A stretch of DNA of 64,000 nucleotides from Psychrosphaera ytuae (GTDB taxonomy: Bacteria > Pseudomonadota > Gammaproteobacteria > Enterobacterales > Alteromonadaceae). Shown here piece after piece: positions 44,322-53,893 of this stretch. The stretch spans positions 1,116,001 through 1,180,000 of the forward strand of contig NZ_CP072110.1 in assembly GCF_017638545.1 (NCBI RefSeq), read 5' to 3'. The position numbers were made by a program, and so were the translations under genes. Each line of letters opens with the position of its first letter. The first letter of the stretch is position 1. The notes beneath the pieces were generated by a model. That model was not told the DNA's origin, ran no database searches, and was given only the letters and a program-made list of their open reading frames with translations.

Positions 44322-44441
44322 AAACTGTCCACATATGATTGTATTAATTTAAATATAATCGGCTTTTGAGATTTGGATAGGAGCTTGATAATTTTTTTAG
44401 CATTTATTGATTCACATTTCACAATTGCATACAAAATTTTA

Positions 44442-44457
44442 ACTTAATGGTTTAAGC
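44442..44457 (+). promoter_or_regulatory. Candidate sucrose-regulator operator upstream of lacI-type gene
   Basis: ACTTAATGGTTTAAGC matches the two better palindromes at 47079 and 48534 with three changes. It lies 33 bases before the regulator start, which suggests autoregulation. Confidence 0.6.
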
Positions 44458-44489
44458 TTACTCTTATATCAAGAAGTATTGCGAGCGTT

Positions 44490-45518
44490 ATGACTGAAAA
44501 AAAATGGACACTTAAGAGTATTGCAGCAGAGCTTGGTGTGTCTAATGCAACGGTTTCGAATGCGTTTAATCGACCCGATCAACTCTCTGAAAAGCGAAGA
44601 CGTGAAATTTTAGAAGCGTGTGAAAGATTAGGATATTCAGGCCCCAACAGAGCTGCCCAATCTCTTCGCAAAGGTAAATTTAATATTGTAGCATTGGTAC
44701 TTCCCGATAGTATCGAGTATATGGTTTCAGATCCTGTCGCAAGTCAGTTTGTAAGGGGCGTATCGGCGGTCTTAGAGCCGAATGGAATTAATATTCTTTT
44801 GTTTTCTGGACAAGCAGATTCAATCAATACCATATCAGATTTTGTTGATGGTTTTATCTGCTATGGAACACCTCGAAATTCAAAACTAATCGAGCAGTTA
44901 AAGCTGACAAAAAAGAAAGTTGTGACGGTTGATTTCGATATCGCCAGAAATGCTTCTGTCAATGTTGAAAATCTTCAAGCATGTGCAGAGCTCGCTCGAC
45001 AAGTAATTACCCCAGATGACAACCATGTCGCTGTTTTGGGGCTTCGCCTGTTAGATTCTGACCAAGTTAGCATAATAAAGTGTCAACTATCAGATTTAAA
45101 CACAACCGCAATATCCCACCAACGGCTGCTAGGCTATCAACAAGCACTGCAAGCCAATGACATAACATTAACGGGTGATACAGTTTGGAATATTCCAGAA
45201 AGTAATGAAAAATATGCATCCGTAGCTGCACGCCAAGCACTCTTATCATCACCGCGCCCAAGCATACTTTTGTGTATGAGTGATCTAATTGCTATAGCCG
45301 CAATTAAAGAAGCCGAAAAGCTGGGGTTGAGAGTCCCTGAAGATATCAAAATAACAGGCTTTGATGGCATTGATGAAGCGCTCAGGTCCAATCCATCCGT
45401 AACCACCGTTCACCAAAACAGCGAAGAAAAAGGCAAAAAAGCAGCAGAGCTATTCATCGCCCAAGCGACACATGCTGAGACAATCCCGTTTGAGATAGTT
45501 AGAGGGAAAAGCGGCTAA
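44490..45518 (+). CDS. scrR: LacI family regulator of the sucrose locus
   Basis: A 342-residue LacI/GalR-type repressor. The helix-turn-helix is at about 7-26 (TLKSIAAELGVSNATVSNAF), then the hinge helix (RAAQSLRKGK, about 54-63) and a periplasmic-binding-protein-like effector domain. GFDGIDEALRSNPSVTTVHQ near the end is typical. It is next to sucrose phosphorylase, a permease, a TonB receptor and fructokinase. Near-identical palindromes lie upstream of these genes and of itself, so I infer that it controls sucrose use. The name scrR follows that inference. Confidence 0.88.
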   Translation: MTEKKWTLKSIAAELGVSNATVSNAFNRPDQLSEKRRREILEACERLGYSGPNRAAQSLRKGKFNIVALVLPDSIEYMVSDPVASQFVRGVSAVLEPNGINILLFSGQADSINTISDFVDGFICYGTPRNSKLIEQLKLTKKKVVTVDFDIARNASVNVENLQACAELARQVITPDDNHVAVLGLRLLDSDQVSIIKCQLSDLNTTAISHQRLLGYQQALQANDITLTGDTVWNIPESNEKYASVAARQALLSSPRPSILLCMSDLIAIAAIKEAEKLGLRVPEDIKITGFDGIDEALRSNPSVTTVHQNSEEKGKKAAELFIAQATHAETIPFEIVRGKSG

Positions 45519-45532
45519 ATTAAAATAGCCGC
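45507..45532 (-). terminator. Terminator at the lacI/sucrose phosphorylase convergence
   Basis: GCGGCTA (45511-45517) pairs with TAGCCGC (45526-45532). On the minus strand four T bases follow, which fits termination of the sucrose phosphorylase transcript. The hairpin overlaps the end of the regulator gene. Confidence 0.55.
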
Positions 45533-45543
45533 AAATAAATGGC

Positions 45544-47052
45544 TTATTTTGATAAGTTTAGAAGATCTAATAAAGAGGTTTTTGATACGCCAGTATTCGT
45601 TTTTTCGGTAATCGTTGCCGAAATACCGTAGGAAAATTCAATCTCGTTGTCACAATGCTCTAACGTTACGTCCAATTGAATAAACTCCCCCTCCCTGCAC
45701 CATTTAAGACTCAATGTATTGGTACCTGTTGAGTGTTCAAAATCCCCGTTAAAACAAACGTTGTTATTTCGAATCGAAATAAGGCGAGCCAACGCTTTAA
45801 ATATAGGTTGGTCTGTTAGCTGATCGATTTTATCAGATGTGAGGTATGGACGATTGATATCTCTACCTACATTTGTCTGTTGGAGTAAATTAACATCGTT
45901 TTCACAAGCAAATAATCCTCCGTAATAGACTTGTGGTACTCCAGGGACAAAAAACTGAATCGCTCTTGAGGTCAGGTACGCAAGTTCGTCCGCCCCTAAT
46001 GCATTAAAGTAGGTACAGTTCACTTGGTACAGGTCAACATTACTCGCTGCCGCTCCCGTCGCAAGGCGGCTTTCACCCTCACTTTTAAGGTGAATTGTTT
46101 CAACCAGACTGTCTATTTCAGACTCTGTTAGTAGTCCAGGCTCACCGTCCATTGGACCAACGTCAATAATACCTATCCCGTCGTGAGTATCTAAAACAGT
46201 AATACAATTTCGTGGCGATATAGCTAGCCAATTATTAAGTGCTGTGAAATCTTTACTAAACAAGCTGTGCAGAACAAGAGGAGGTAGTGCGAAGTCATAA
46301 ACCAAGCCGACCCTCTCAGCAATTTCAATCTGAGTTTTGTAATAAGAATGAATTTCCACCAGCGTTTCTATCCCAAGAGACTTTGCTTTTTCTGAAATTT
46401 CATTAATAAAGTCGAACGTCTCATCTAACATAAAACAATTAGTGTCTGCCTTTTTGATAGCATAGCCAGCCGCATCAAGGCGGATCATAGTTACATTGTT
46501 CTCTGAAAACTCCGTTAAGATCCTATCTAGGTAATTTTGGCCAGCCTCAGAGTAAACATCTATATCAATTTGATTGTCGGTAAACGTGGTCCAAAACTCC
46601 TGCTTTTCTCCACTTTTTAGCTCAAATGTAGAAAAACACCGGCCAGGTCTAGGACGATAAATCATATCGAGTTGTTGTTGTGAAGCACCATCAGGAAACA
46701 CTTTGTCTTCTGTTAAAAACAACGACCAGTATTCAGAATCTTTACCTTTATCGAGAACATCCAAAAACTCAGGGCTTTGCGCAGACATGTGGTTAACTAT
46801 CATGTCGGCCATAATTTCATGAGAACTACCTAGCGCCCTTATGTCATGCCAACTTCCAAGACGAGTATCGACCTGTGTATGATCGATCGGATCAAAACCT
46901 GCGTCACTGCCATCTATTGGATAATAAAAAGGCAAAAGGTGAACACCAGAGAATAATCCACCGAGTTGATTATTAAGAACTTCAGCCAGTTTCGTTACCC
47001 CTGCTCCCGACAAACGATCTACATAGGTAATTAGTTGAACATTATTTTTCAT
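45544..47052 (-). CDS. gtfA: Sucrose phosphorylase (GH13_18)
   Basis: This enzyme splits sucrose with phosphate into glucose 1-phosphate and fructose, in the cytoplasm. The 502-residue product follows the Bifidobacterium adolescentis enzyme closely. The start KNNVQLITYVDRL and the SDAGFDPIDHTQVD region match. The catalytic set is D193 nucleophile (IRLDAAGY), E233 acid/base (VEIHSYY) and D291 (LDTHDGIG), offset by one from D192/E232/D290. The IYRPRPG loop is also kept. It is divergent from the MFS permease across a shared control region with a perfect palindrome, and phosphorolysis saves one ATP per sucrose. Confidence 0.93.
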   Translation of the reverse strand: MKNNVQLITYVDRLSGAGVTKLAEVLNNQLGGLFSGVHLLPFYYPIDGSDAGFDPIDHTQVDTRLGSWHDIRALGSSHEIMADMIVNHMSAQSPEFLDVLDKGKDSEYWSLFLTEDKVFPDGASQQQLDMIYRPRPGRCFSTFELKSGEKQEFWTTFTDNQIDIDVYSEAGQNYLDRILTEFSENNVTMIRLDAAGYAIKKADTNCFMLDETFDFINEISEKAKSLGIETLVEIHSYYKTQIEIAERVGLVYDFALPPLVLHSLFSKDFTALNNWLAISPRNCITVLDTHDGIGIIDVGPMDGEPGLLTESEIDSLVETIHLKSEGESRLATGAAASNVDLYQVNCTYFNALGADELAYLTSRAIQFFVPGVPQVYYGGLFACENDVNLLQQTNVGRDINRPYLTSDKIDQLTDQPIFKALARLISIRNNNVCFNGDFEHSTGTNTLSLKWCREGEFIQLDVTLEHCDNEIEFSYGISATITEKTNTGVSKTSLLDLLNLSK

Positions 47053-47078
47053 TGCATTCTCTTAAATTTGACATTGAC

Positions 47079-47094
47079 ACTTAATCGATTAAGT
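47079..47094. promoter_or_regulatory. Perfect palindromic operator in the divergent sucrose control region
   Basis: ACTTAATCGATTAAGT is a perfect 16-base palindrome between sucrose phosphorylase (minus) and the permease (plus). A TATAAT abuts it on the plus strand (47094-47099). It is the best copy of the motif found at 44442 and 48534, so it is the likely ScrR site for both directions. Confidence 0.78.
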
Positions 47095-47238
47095 ATAATA
47101 TTTAACTACAACAAAGGCTATTTCAAGAATAATTTTAGATTAACTACCTAAAATTGTATTGAGTGCCTAAAAACAATAAAAAATATATCGAATATCAAAT
47201 TGACCGACTCAGACAAATGAGTCAAACAGGTGACACTT

Positions 47239-48498
47239 ATGAACGTGAATGATTCATTCGGAAGGCAGACTTATGCTCACTCAAAAATGAAGAACTGCGC
47301 AACCACTAAAATAAAGTGGTTGACCTATATGATGTTTTTCCTATTTGCCATGACCTCTGATGCGGTGGGGGTGATCATCCCTGAGTTGATCAAAACCTAT
47401 GATCTCAACCTAACGCAAGCGAGCGCTTTTCACTACATCCCAATGATATTTATCGCTTTTAGTGGCTTGTTTTTGGGTTATTTAGCCGACAAATTGGGTC
47501 GCAAAGCAACGATAGTACTAGGTTTAATTTTGTTTTCTCTTGCTAGCTTTTTATTTGCAGCAGGCGATTCGTTTACCTATTTTTTATCTTTGTTAGGCGT
47601 AATCGGTATCGCAATTGGACTATTTAAAACCGGTGCACTTGCTTTAATAGGAGATATTTCTACCTCAACGAAAGACCACACCGTAACAATGAACAAAGTT
47701 GAAGGCTTTTTTGGTATTGGTGCTATGGTTGGTCCAGCTATCATTAGCTATTTACTCGTTGCTGGAGTTTCTTGGAAGTTTTTATACATCGGAGCGGGTG
47801 TATTTTGTTTACTACTTTGCCTTGCCGCTGCTAAAACTCGGTACCCACAGCCAGATTCAACCAAACAAGAACAACCAATCAATATAAAGGAATCTCTGAG
47901 GCTAATGAAGGACCCTTACGCTCTGGGTTTTTCCTTAGCTGTTGGATTATATGTCGCAACAGAAGTCGCTATTTATGTATGGATGCCGACATTGTTACTT
48001 GACTACGATGGTTCTTTTGTATGGCTAGCAACTTATGCCCTAACTGTATTTTTTGCGCTTCGTGCTTTAGGCCGTTTCGTTGGCGCTTGGTTACTCGAAC
48101 ATTTCCAGTGGCAGCAAGTTATGTTTATAGTCACTTCCGCTGTCTTTCTATGTTACTTAGGTACCGTCATTGGTGGCGTGGACGCAGCTATTTGGCTATT
48201 GCCAATTTCCGGCCTATTTATGTCAGTCATCTACCCTACTTTAAATTCCAAGGGCATAAGTTGCTTCCATTCTTCACAACACGGGGCAATCGCAGGGGTT
48301 ATTTTATTTTTTACCGCAGTTTCAGCAGCGCTCGCTCCTCTATTAATGGGCGTTATTAGCGACTTATTTGGTCATGTCTCAGTAGGCTTTTATTTGGCTA
48401 CAGGCTTTGCTGGCCTGCTAGCCGTTTTGGCATTCTATAACTTACTCAAAGACCCTGCTAAGCAACGCATTATCGATATCGAAACAAATTCTAACTAA
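47239..48498 (+). CDS. MFS transporter, probable sucrose permease
   Basis: A 419-residue major facilitator with 12 predicted helices. It starts with a hydrophilic stretch, then LTYMMFFLFAMTSDAVGVII. The signature GYLADKLGRKATIVLG lies in the loop after helix 2 (about residue 85). Its position next to sucrose phosphorylase and fructokinase makes sucrose the likely substrate. The ATG at 47239 shares the leader AACAGGTGAYACT with the TonB receptor gene that follows; a GTG at 47230 is less likely. Confidence 0.85.
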   Translation: MNVNDSFGRQTYAHSKMKNCATTKIKWLTYMMFFLFAMTSDAVGVIIPELIKTYDLNLTQASAFHYIPMIFIAFSGLFLGYLADKLGRKATIVLGLILFSLASFLFAAGDSFTYFLSLLGVIGIAIGLFKTGALALIGDISTSTKDHTVTMNKVEGFFGIGAMVGPAIISYLLVAGVSWKFLYIGAGVFCLLLCLAAAKTRYPQPDSTKQEQPINIKESLRLMKDPYALGFSLAVGLYVATEVAIYVWMPTLLLDYDGSFVWLATYALTVFFALRALGRFVGAWLLEHFQWQQVMFIVTSAVFLCYLGTVIGGVDAAIWLLPISGLFMSVIYPTLNSKGISCFHSSQHGAIAGVILFFTAVSAALAPLLMGVISDLFGHVSVGFYLATGFAGLLAVLAFYNLLKDPAKQRIIDIETNSN

Positions 48499-48533
48499 AA
48501 CAAACTTGATAAAAGGTAAAATCTGGACTAAAA

Positions 48534-48549
48534 ACTTAATCGTTTAAGT
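48534..48549 (+). promoter_or_regulatory. Operator upstream of the sucrose TonB receptor
   Basis: ACTTAATCGTTTAAGT differs by one base from the perfect palindrome at 47079. It lies 23 bases before the ATG and directly after a possible promoter, TTGATA (48506-48511) and TAAAAA (48529-48534). A repressor here would block initiation. Confidence 0.72.
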
Positions 48550-48572
48550 CCTGAAATGAAACAGGTGATACT

Positions 48573-50966
48573 ATGAATAGAAAGACAATAAATAAGTTTA
48601 TTATCAGCTCAGTTGCATTAGCAGTGAGTTCGAATCTATACGCTGCTGAGGAGCCTAAAGACTCAGACAAAAAAGGCTTAGACTTCGAGCGCATTGTAGT
48701 GACTGGTGTTCCTAAGGGCACTACAGTAATGAATTCGAGTGTCTCTATAAGTAGTCTGTCAGCAGAAGAGATTGAAGTTACGACGCCTAGAACTACTGCT
48801 GAAGCTTTTCGTTCTATTCCTGGTGTTCGCTCTGAGTCAACTGGCGGCGAAGGCAATGCCAACATTGCAGTTCGTGGTTTACCCGTAGCCGCAGGTGGAG
48901 CTAAATTTTTACAGTTACAAGAAGATGGTTTGCCAATCATGCAGTTTGGCGACATAGCTTTTGGTAACGCAGATATATTCTTACGTGTAGATTCAACGAT
49001 GCAAACCATTGAGTCAATACGTGGCGGTTCTGCTTCTACGTTAGCAAGTAACGCACCTGGCGGTATTATCAACGTCATTAGTAAAACAGGTCAAAACGAA
49101 GGCGGAAGCGTATCAACCACTTTTGGCCTTGATTATGATAGTTTCCGAACTGATTTTGAATACGGGGACGAAATAGGAAATGACCTGTTCTTTCATATCG
49201 GAGGCTTTACTCGACAAGGTGATGGACCAAGAGATCCAGGTTATACCGCAAATAAAGGTGGCCAAATTAAAGCCAACATTACCAAAGAGTTCGATAAGGG
49301 ATACGTACGCCTTTACCTTAAACATCTAGATGACAAGAGTATTGGTTATTTGCCAATGCCAATGCAAGCAAACGGTGACTCTGTAGCAGGATTTGACTCA
49401 CTGAGCGATACTCCGCACTCTCCTTACTTCCTATCAACTTTATCTCTAGGAGCTGATGGTGAAATCCGTCGAGGTGACATGCGTGATGGAATGAACCCTG
49501 AGGTGGATTCTATCGGTTTTGAAGCGAGCTTTGACCTTGGTAATGATTGGGGTATCGAAAATCGTTTAAGAAAATCCAATGTGTCCGGTCACTTCTTATC
49601 ACCGTTTCCTGCTGAGGTTGGTAACAGTCAAACTATTGCTGACAGTATCGCCGGTCCAAATGCCCAACTCACCTATGCCAATGGCCCAAATGCGGGACAG
49701 GACTATACCAATGACAATTTGATGCGTATACACACCTTTGACGTTGCAATGAATGACTTTGGATCTATCGTTTCAGATACGAAGCTAACCAAAGACTTTG
49801 ACAACACGTCGGTTACGTTTGGTTATTACACCGCATCTCAAAACATCAAGATGTCTTGGTTGTGGAATTCTTATCTCTTGGAATTAAAGGGCAATGACGC
49901 TGCTTTAGTCGATGTAGCGGATGCTACAGGTGAGAGTTATTCAGATAACGGCCTGTATGCTTATGGTGTACCGTTTTGGGGTAACTGTTGCCAACGCAAC
50001 TATGATGCGGAATATGACATTACCGCACCTTATATTGCTGTTACGACTCAATTAGATGACTTAACTATTGATGTTAGTATTCGTCGTGATAACGGCGAGG
50101 CTAGCGGAACATATGCGGGCGCCGTAACATCTACTGTGGATATGAACCGAGATGGTGTAATTAGTCGACCAGAGATGGATGTTGTTTCAATTGATAACGC
50201 TAATCCAATGCCAATCAATTATGACTGGGGTTACACATCTTACTCAATTGGCGCGAACTACATCATTGACGAAAACGTAGCTGTATTCGGTCGCTTGAGT
50301 CACGGTGGACGTGCAAATGCAGATCGCCTGTTATTTGGTAAAGTCAATGCTGACGGAAGCGTAGCCGCCCAAGACGCAGTTGATGAAGTCGATCAATTTG
50401 AAGTCGGTGTTAAGTATCGACAAGATAAACTTTCGCTTTTTGCGACTCTATTTAATGCAGAGACTGAAGAGCAAAACTTTGAAGCTACGAGTCAGCAGTT
50501 CTTTGATCGCGTATACGATGCAACCGGCCTAGAACTTGAGGGGGTCTATTATGTCGGTGACTTTGATATCCGAGGTAGTGTAACTTGGACTGATGCGGAA
50601 ATTAGTGAAGATGCAATAAACCCAGATGTAGTGGGTAATACACCACGCCGCCAAGCTGATTTCATTTACTCATTAATCACTCGTTATAACTATGAAAAAG
50701 GCTCAGCCGGTTTGAGCTTCATCGGTACTACGGATGCGTATGCACAAGACAACAATGACCTCAAATTTGATGGCTACACACAAGTAAATGCATTTGCGTC
50801 TTACTTCCTATCAGAAAGCCTGTCTGTATCACTTAATATCAACAACTTATTTGATACCGTCGGTATAACCGAGGCAGAAGAAGGAAGTGTTCCTGATAAC
50901 AACATTATCAGAGCCCGTGCTATCAATGGTCGAACTTCTAGTCTGACTTTTAAATACACGTTTTAA
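48573..50966 (+). CDS. TonB-dependent receptor, probable sucrose uptake
   Basis: A 797-residue outer membrane receptor. A signal peptide (about 1-24, ending LYAA) is followed by a TonB-box-like stretch (ERIVVTGVPKG, about 40-50). The plug domain includes VRGLPVAAGGAKFLQLQEDG and IRGGSASTLASNAPGGIINV. The beta-barrel closes with the usual aromatic end TSSLTFKYTF. It lies 74 bases after the permease gene, with its own operator and promoter. The sucrose role follows from the cluster. A TonB system here implies active uptake of a dilute sugar. Confidence 0.9.
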   Translation: MNRKTINKFIISSVALAVSSNLYAAEEPKDSDKKGLDFERIVVTGVPKGTTVMNSSVSISSLSAEEIEVTTPRTTAEAFRSIPGVRSESTGGEGNANIAVRGLPVAAGGAKFLQLQEDGLPIMQFGDIAFGNADIFLRVDSTMQTIESIRGGSASTLASNAPGGIINVISKTGQNEGGSVSTTFGLDYDSFRTDFEYGDEIGNDLFFHIGGFTRQGDGPRDPGYTANKGGQIKANITKEFDKGYVRLYLKHLDDKSIGYLPMPMQANGDSVAGFDSLSDTPHSPYFLSTLSLGADGEIRRGDMRDGMNPEVDSIGFEASFDLGNDWGIENRLRKSNVSGHFLSPFPAEVGNSQTIADSIAGPNAQLTYANGPNAGQDYTNDNLMRIHTFDVAMNDFGSIVSDTKLTKDFDNTSVTFGYYTASQNIKMSWLWNSYLLELKGNDAALVDVADATGESYSDNGLYAYGVPFWGNCCQRNYDAEYDITAPYIAVTTQLDDLTIDVSIRRDNGEASGTYAGAVTSTVDMNRDGVISRPEMDVVSIDNANPMPINYDWGYTSYSIGANYIIDENVAVFGRLSHGGRANADRLLFGKVNADGSVAAQDAVDEVDQFEVGVKYRQDKLSLFATLFNAETEEQNFEATSQQFFDRVYDATGLELEGVYYVGDFDIRGSVTWTDAEISEDAINPDVVGNTPRRQADFIYSLITRYNYEKGSAGLSFIGTTDAYAQDNNDLKFDGYTQVNAFASYFLSESLSVSLNINNLFDTVGITEAEEGSVPDNNIIRARAINGRTSSLTFKYTF

Positions 50967-50981
50967 ATATAATTGTGCAAA

Positions 50982-51007
50982 GGAGGCCACTTAGGCCTCC
51001 ATTTTTT
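50982..51007 (+). terminator. Terminator between TonB receptor and fructokinase
   Basis: GGAGGCC (50982-50988) pairs with GGCCTCC (50994-51000) around ACTTA, followed by ATTTTTTT. The fructokinase ribosome site GGAG begins just after the T-run, so read-through or a signal outside the stem is needed for its expression. Confidence 0.85.
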
Positions 51008-51018
51008 TGGAGTCTTAT

Positions 51019-51987
51019 ATGCACACACTGTTGAGCTTTGGTGAAGCCCTCATCGATTTTATCCCTACAGACAACACTGCCAGCCAATATTTACCCTTGC
51101 CTGGAGGTGCGCCTGCGAATGTTGCCGTAGCATACAGTAAGTTGGGAGGTTCTAGCTTTTTTGCCGGTGGTCTCAGTAAGGATGACCTTGGTCAAAAGCT
51201 CAGTCACGATTTAACACAGTTTGGCGTTAAACAGGATTTTGTTGAGTTACGAGACGAAAGCACTGCTTTAGTTTTAGTTACATTGGACTCTGATGGCGAG
51301 CGGTCGTTTAACTTTTATCGAGAGAATACCGCTGATACTCAATATTCTTTAGACACTCTAAAGCGCATAGACTGGCGAGAAATGGATATTATGCATTTTT
51401 GTTCTAACACCTTAACTACCGAGCTAATGTACCAACACACAGAGTACGCATTAAAAAAAGCTAAAGAATCAAACACACTCATAAGCTTTGATGTAAACGT
51501 TAGAGCTCAATTGTGGCAAGATATGACTCAACTTACCGAGCGCGTAGAAGTGGCAGCACAATACGCAAACTTGATTAAAGTGAGTAAAGAAGAGGCCGAA
51601 TACTTAGCCGACTTGTCAGACACCCCATATCCAACTTACCTACAAAAGTTACTGGCTCTTGGACCTAAGCTCATTATTGTTACTGACGGCCCCAATGAAA
51701 TAAAACTATTATCATCTGATTTTCAAGCCGAAACAAAGGTGCCGACCATAAAAGCTGTCGATACCACAGCTGCAGGAGATAGCTTTATTGCTGGCTTTTT
51801 GAAAGCTATTTCAGATTTAACTAGCCTAGACGAAACCAGTTTATTGAAAGGAATTAGTACTGAGAAACTCGCAATAAATGCGGCAAAATTTGGAGCCCAA
51901 TGCGGTGCTCTAACCAGCCAAGCAAAAGGTGCTTTTGCATCTTTGCCAACCGCTGAGTTAGTCTCAGGTAATGCAACGTCACTTTAA
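51019..51987 (+). CDS. scrK: Fructokinase (PfkB family)
   Basis: A 322-residue ribokinase-like sugar kinase. It starts LLSFGEALIDFIPTDN (PfkB signature 1 region includes LPGGAPANVAVAYSKLGG, about 32-49). The catalytic Asp is in DTTAAGDSFIAGF (near 254). In this cluster it should phosphorylate the fructose released by sucrose phosphorylase, giving fructose 6-phosphate. The ATG at 51019 with TTGGAG 6 bases upstream was chosen over a GTG at 51007. It is the last gene of the sucrose group. Confidence 0.9.
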   Translation: MHTLLSFGEALIDFIPTDNTASQYLPLPGGAPANVAVAYSKLGGSSFFAGGLSKDDLGQKLSHDLTQFGVKQDFVELRDESTALVLVTLDSDGERSFNFYRENTADTQYSLDTLKRIDWREMDIMHFCSNTLTTELMYQHTEYALKKAKESNTLISFDVNVRAQLWQDMTQLTERVEVAAQYANLIKVSKEEAEYLADLSDTPYPTYLQKLLALGPKLIIVTDGPNEIKLLSSDFQAETKVPTIKAVDTTAAGDSFIAGFLKAISDLTSLDETSLLKGISTEKLAINAAKFGAQCGALTSQAKGAFASLPTAELVSGNATSL

Positions 51988-52013
51988 TGCTGTATCAAAG
52001 TAAAACATATCTC

Positions 52014-52475
52014 TCAAAGCGCTAATTTCATCATTAGCGCGTCTTCTTTAAGTGAAGAGTCGGGGATAGTGTAATATTTGGATCTCACGCCCTCTTGAGA
52101 AAATCCATAAGCCTCGTAAAGTGCGATCGCTGGGGTATTAGAGGAACGCACTTCCAACCAAATCTCTGTCGCGCCGATTTGTTTGCTGTGCTCAATAAGG
52201 TTTGCCATCAGCAATTTACTTAATCCTCTCCCCTGGTATGCTTCAGAAATACAAATATTTTCTAACGAAACTTCCCCAGCAATATGGTCTGAAAAATAGT
52301 ATCCAATCAACCTGTATTGGCCTCGATCCACCTCAAACAAACCAACATTGTGACTTCTTGGCCCAAAGCTTTGCCGAATAATCTTTTCTGTCCATGGTGT
52401 GACATGGGCAGAAACTTCTATCGCTGCTAATTCAGAAATATGGGAATGATTAAGTTCTTCGAGTTTAGTTTTCAA
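52014..52475 (-). CDS. rimI: Ribosomal protein S18 alanine N-acetyltransferase RimI
   Basis: A 153-residue GNAT acetyltransferase (E. coli RimI 148). The acetyl-CoA loop is QGRGLSKLLM (about 85-94), and the IWLEVRSSNTPAIALYEAYGF segment (about 110-130) is the RimI signature. It lies directly downstream of holD on the minus strand, the same order as in E. coli. Confidence 0.95.
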   Translation of the reverse strand: MKTKLEELNHSHISELAAIEVSAHVTPWTEKIIRQSFGPRSHNVGLFEVDRGQYRLIGYYFSDHIAGEVSLENICISEAYQGRGLSKLLMANLIEHSKQIGATEIWLEVRSSNTPAIALYEAYGFSQEGVRSKYYTIPDSSLKEDALMMKLAL

Positions 52476-52500
52476 AATTACGTCTTAAATCTGAGGTACA

Positions 52501-52860
52501 TCAAAACGAGGAATGTAACGACAAATGACTCCAAATTTGTTGCCAGTCTTTTACAGTTAGTGATTCTATTGCTGGGGAAATCAACTGTGTTTTGGTTGCA
52601 ATTAAACGAGTCGTGCCAGGCTGAAAGCGCCATTTAAAGCTATCACTAAGCTTTAAGACTGAACCTTCAACCTGAAGTTTTGGAAAGAGCACTTTGAGAT
52701 CTGTGATAAATGTATCTGCAAACTCGATTGAGAGTTCTTCCTCGATTACAGTTCGCGCCCCTTGTTTGACATTGGCAGTATCTGTAATTGTTGCATTGCG
52801 AGTACTAAAAAACTCAACTCCCATTTGCTTTAAACAATCTATCTGATGTGCGGTATACAT
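52501..52860 (-). CDS. holD: DNA polymerase III psi subunit HolD
   Basis: The 119-residue protein fits HolD, the fast-evolving psi subunit that links the clamp loader to HolC (chi) and SSB. The family is poorly conserved. The evidence is its length (E. coli 137), the start with a helix of the type MYTAHQIDCLKQMGVEFF, and above all the position immediately upstream of rimI. Note that yoaA, whose E. coli product also binds HolC, is in the same window but distant. Confidence 0.8.
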   Translation of the reverse strand: MYTAHQIDCLKQMGVEFFSTRNATITDTANVKQGARTVIEEELSIEFADTFITDLKVLFPKLQVEGSVLKLSDSFKWRFQPGTTRLIATKTQLISPAIESLTVKDWQQIWSHLSLHSSF

Positions 52861-53007
52861 AATATGCCTTCTTCTTAAACTAATTCAGATGTTATCCGAT
52901 TTGTGACTTTTTAGCCATTGAGATTGACGCTTTATAATGAAAGCGTATATTAACTAGGTACAGTATTTATTGTGTATCTTTCTCTGATGTATATGAAAGA
53001 GGTCTGT

Positions 53008-53865
53008 GTGCGATTTTTGACGTTACTATTTTTAATCACTTTATTTATAAGTCTGCCAAGTATGGCAACCCAGCCTAAGTTAAACATCACTTGGTTGGTT
53101 AGTGATACGCCTCCTTTCCACATTTCACAAGGCTCGTTAGCCGGTAATGGTATTTGTGATGGACTAGTAGAGCACCTTCAATCCAATATAAAAAACGTTC
53201 ATTTCGAAACGCACGTAGTTCCACAAACTCGAATCGGAAAGATGCTCGCCACAGGTGACTCCGTTTGCTTTCCTTGCATGATTCACAACGCCCAACCATC
53301 AGACAGAGTTATTTATTCAGAACCAGCTCTTATATTTCCACCATTTGTTTTAATCACGACCAAAGAGCTTGCTCAAAAGTTAAATGTAGGAGACTCGCCA
53401 ATCGACATTGTTGAGTTAATGAATAACCCCCAGTGGAAATTCGGCAAAGAGGCGGCGCGAAGATACGGCGAATTACATAGTATTATTAGCCCTTTACCAG
53501 CCTTTAGAAATGCGATCTTCTCTCATAATTCTAATGAGTCAACAACGGCGATTGCTGAGCTAATGTCACGTGGACGAATTGATTATACGATTGACTATCC
53601 GACCACACTCCAATTGTTTAAAAAGCGAGGTTATAACAATCTAACTTATATACCGATTAAGCAGGCCGAACAATTTATCGTTGGAGCTGTTGGTTGCTCC
53701 GCACAAAATCCTGAATTTTCAACGGAGGCTCTAAAGGTCATTAACGAGGCACTCAAAACAAAAGTGATTAACTCGGAAAGCTATCAGAAGCATCTTGATT
53801 TCTGGATGAGTGAATACCCGAACTATCAATACTGGTATGACAAAAAGGTGTTAGGAGAAAAGTAG
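53008..53865 (+). CDS. Periplasmic solute-binding protein, family 3-like
   Basis: A substrate-binding protein of the family 3 type (SBP_bac_3-like), about 285 residues. The N-terminal signal peptide is MRFLTLLFLITLFISLPSMA. The body begins LNITWLVSDTPPFHI and has GICDGLVEHLQ. The start chosen is GTG at 53008, because AAAGAGG lies 5 bases upstream and the signal peptide then begins cleanly; earlier starts at 52972, 52987 and 52993 add a poor N-terminus. No permease or ATPase is adjacent, so it may act as an orphan sensor or partner. The substrate is unknown. Confidence 0.75.
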   Translation: MRFLTLLFLITLFISLPSMATQPKLNITWLVSDTPPFHISQGSLAGNGICDGLVEHLQSNIKNVHFETHVVPQTRIGKMLATGDSVCFPCMIHNAQPSDRVIYSEPALIFPPFVLITTKELAQKLNVGDSPIDIVELMNNPQWKFGKEAARRYGELHSIISPLPAFRNAIFSHNSNESTTAIAELMSRGRIDYTIDYPTTLQLFKKRGYNNLTYIPIKQAEQFIVGAVGCSAQNPEFSTEALKVINEALKTKVINSESYQKHLDFWMSEYPNYQYWYDKKVLGEK

Positions 53866-53893
53866 AGACCGCTGTTCTAAGTGCCAAAATGCA

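Noticed and set aside
48536..49078. Minus-strand frame of 180 codons
   Set aside because: It lies fully inside the antisense of the TonB receptor start and has no protein-like motif.
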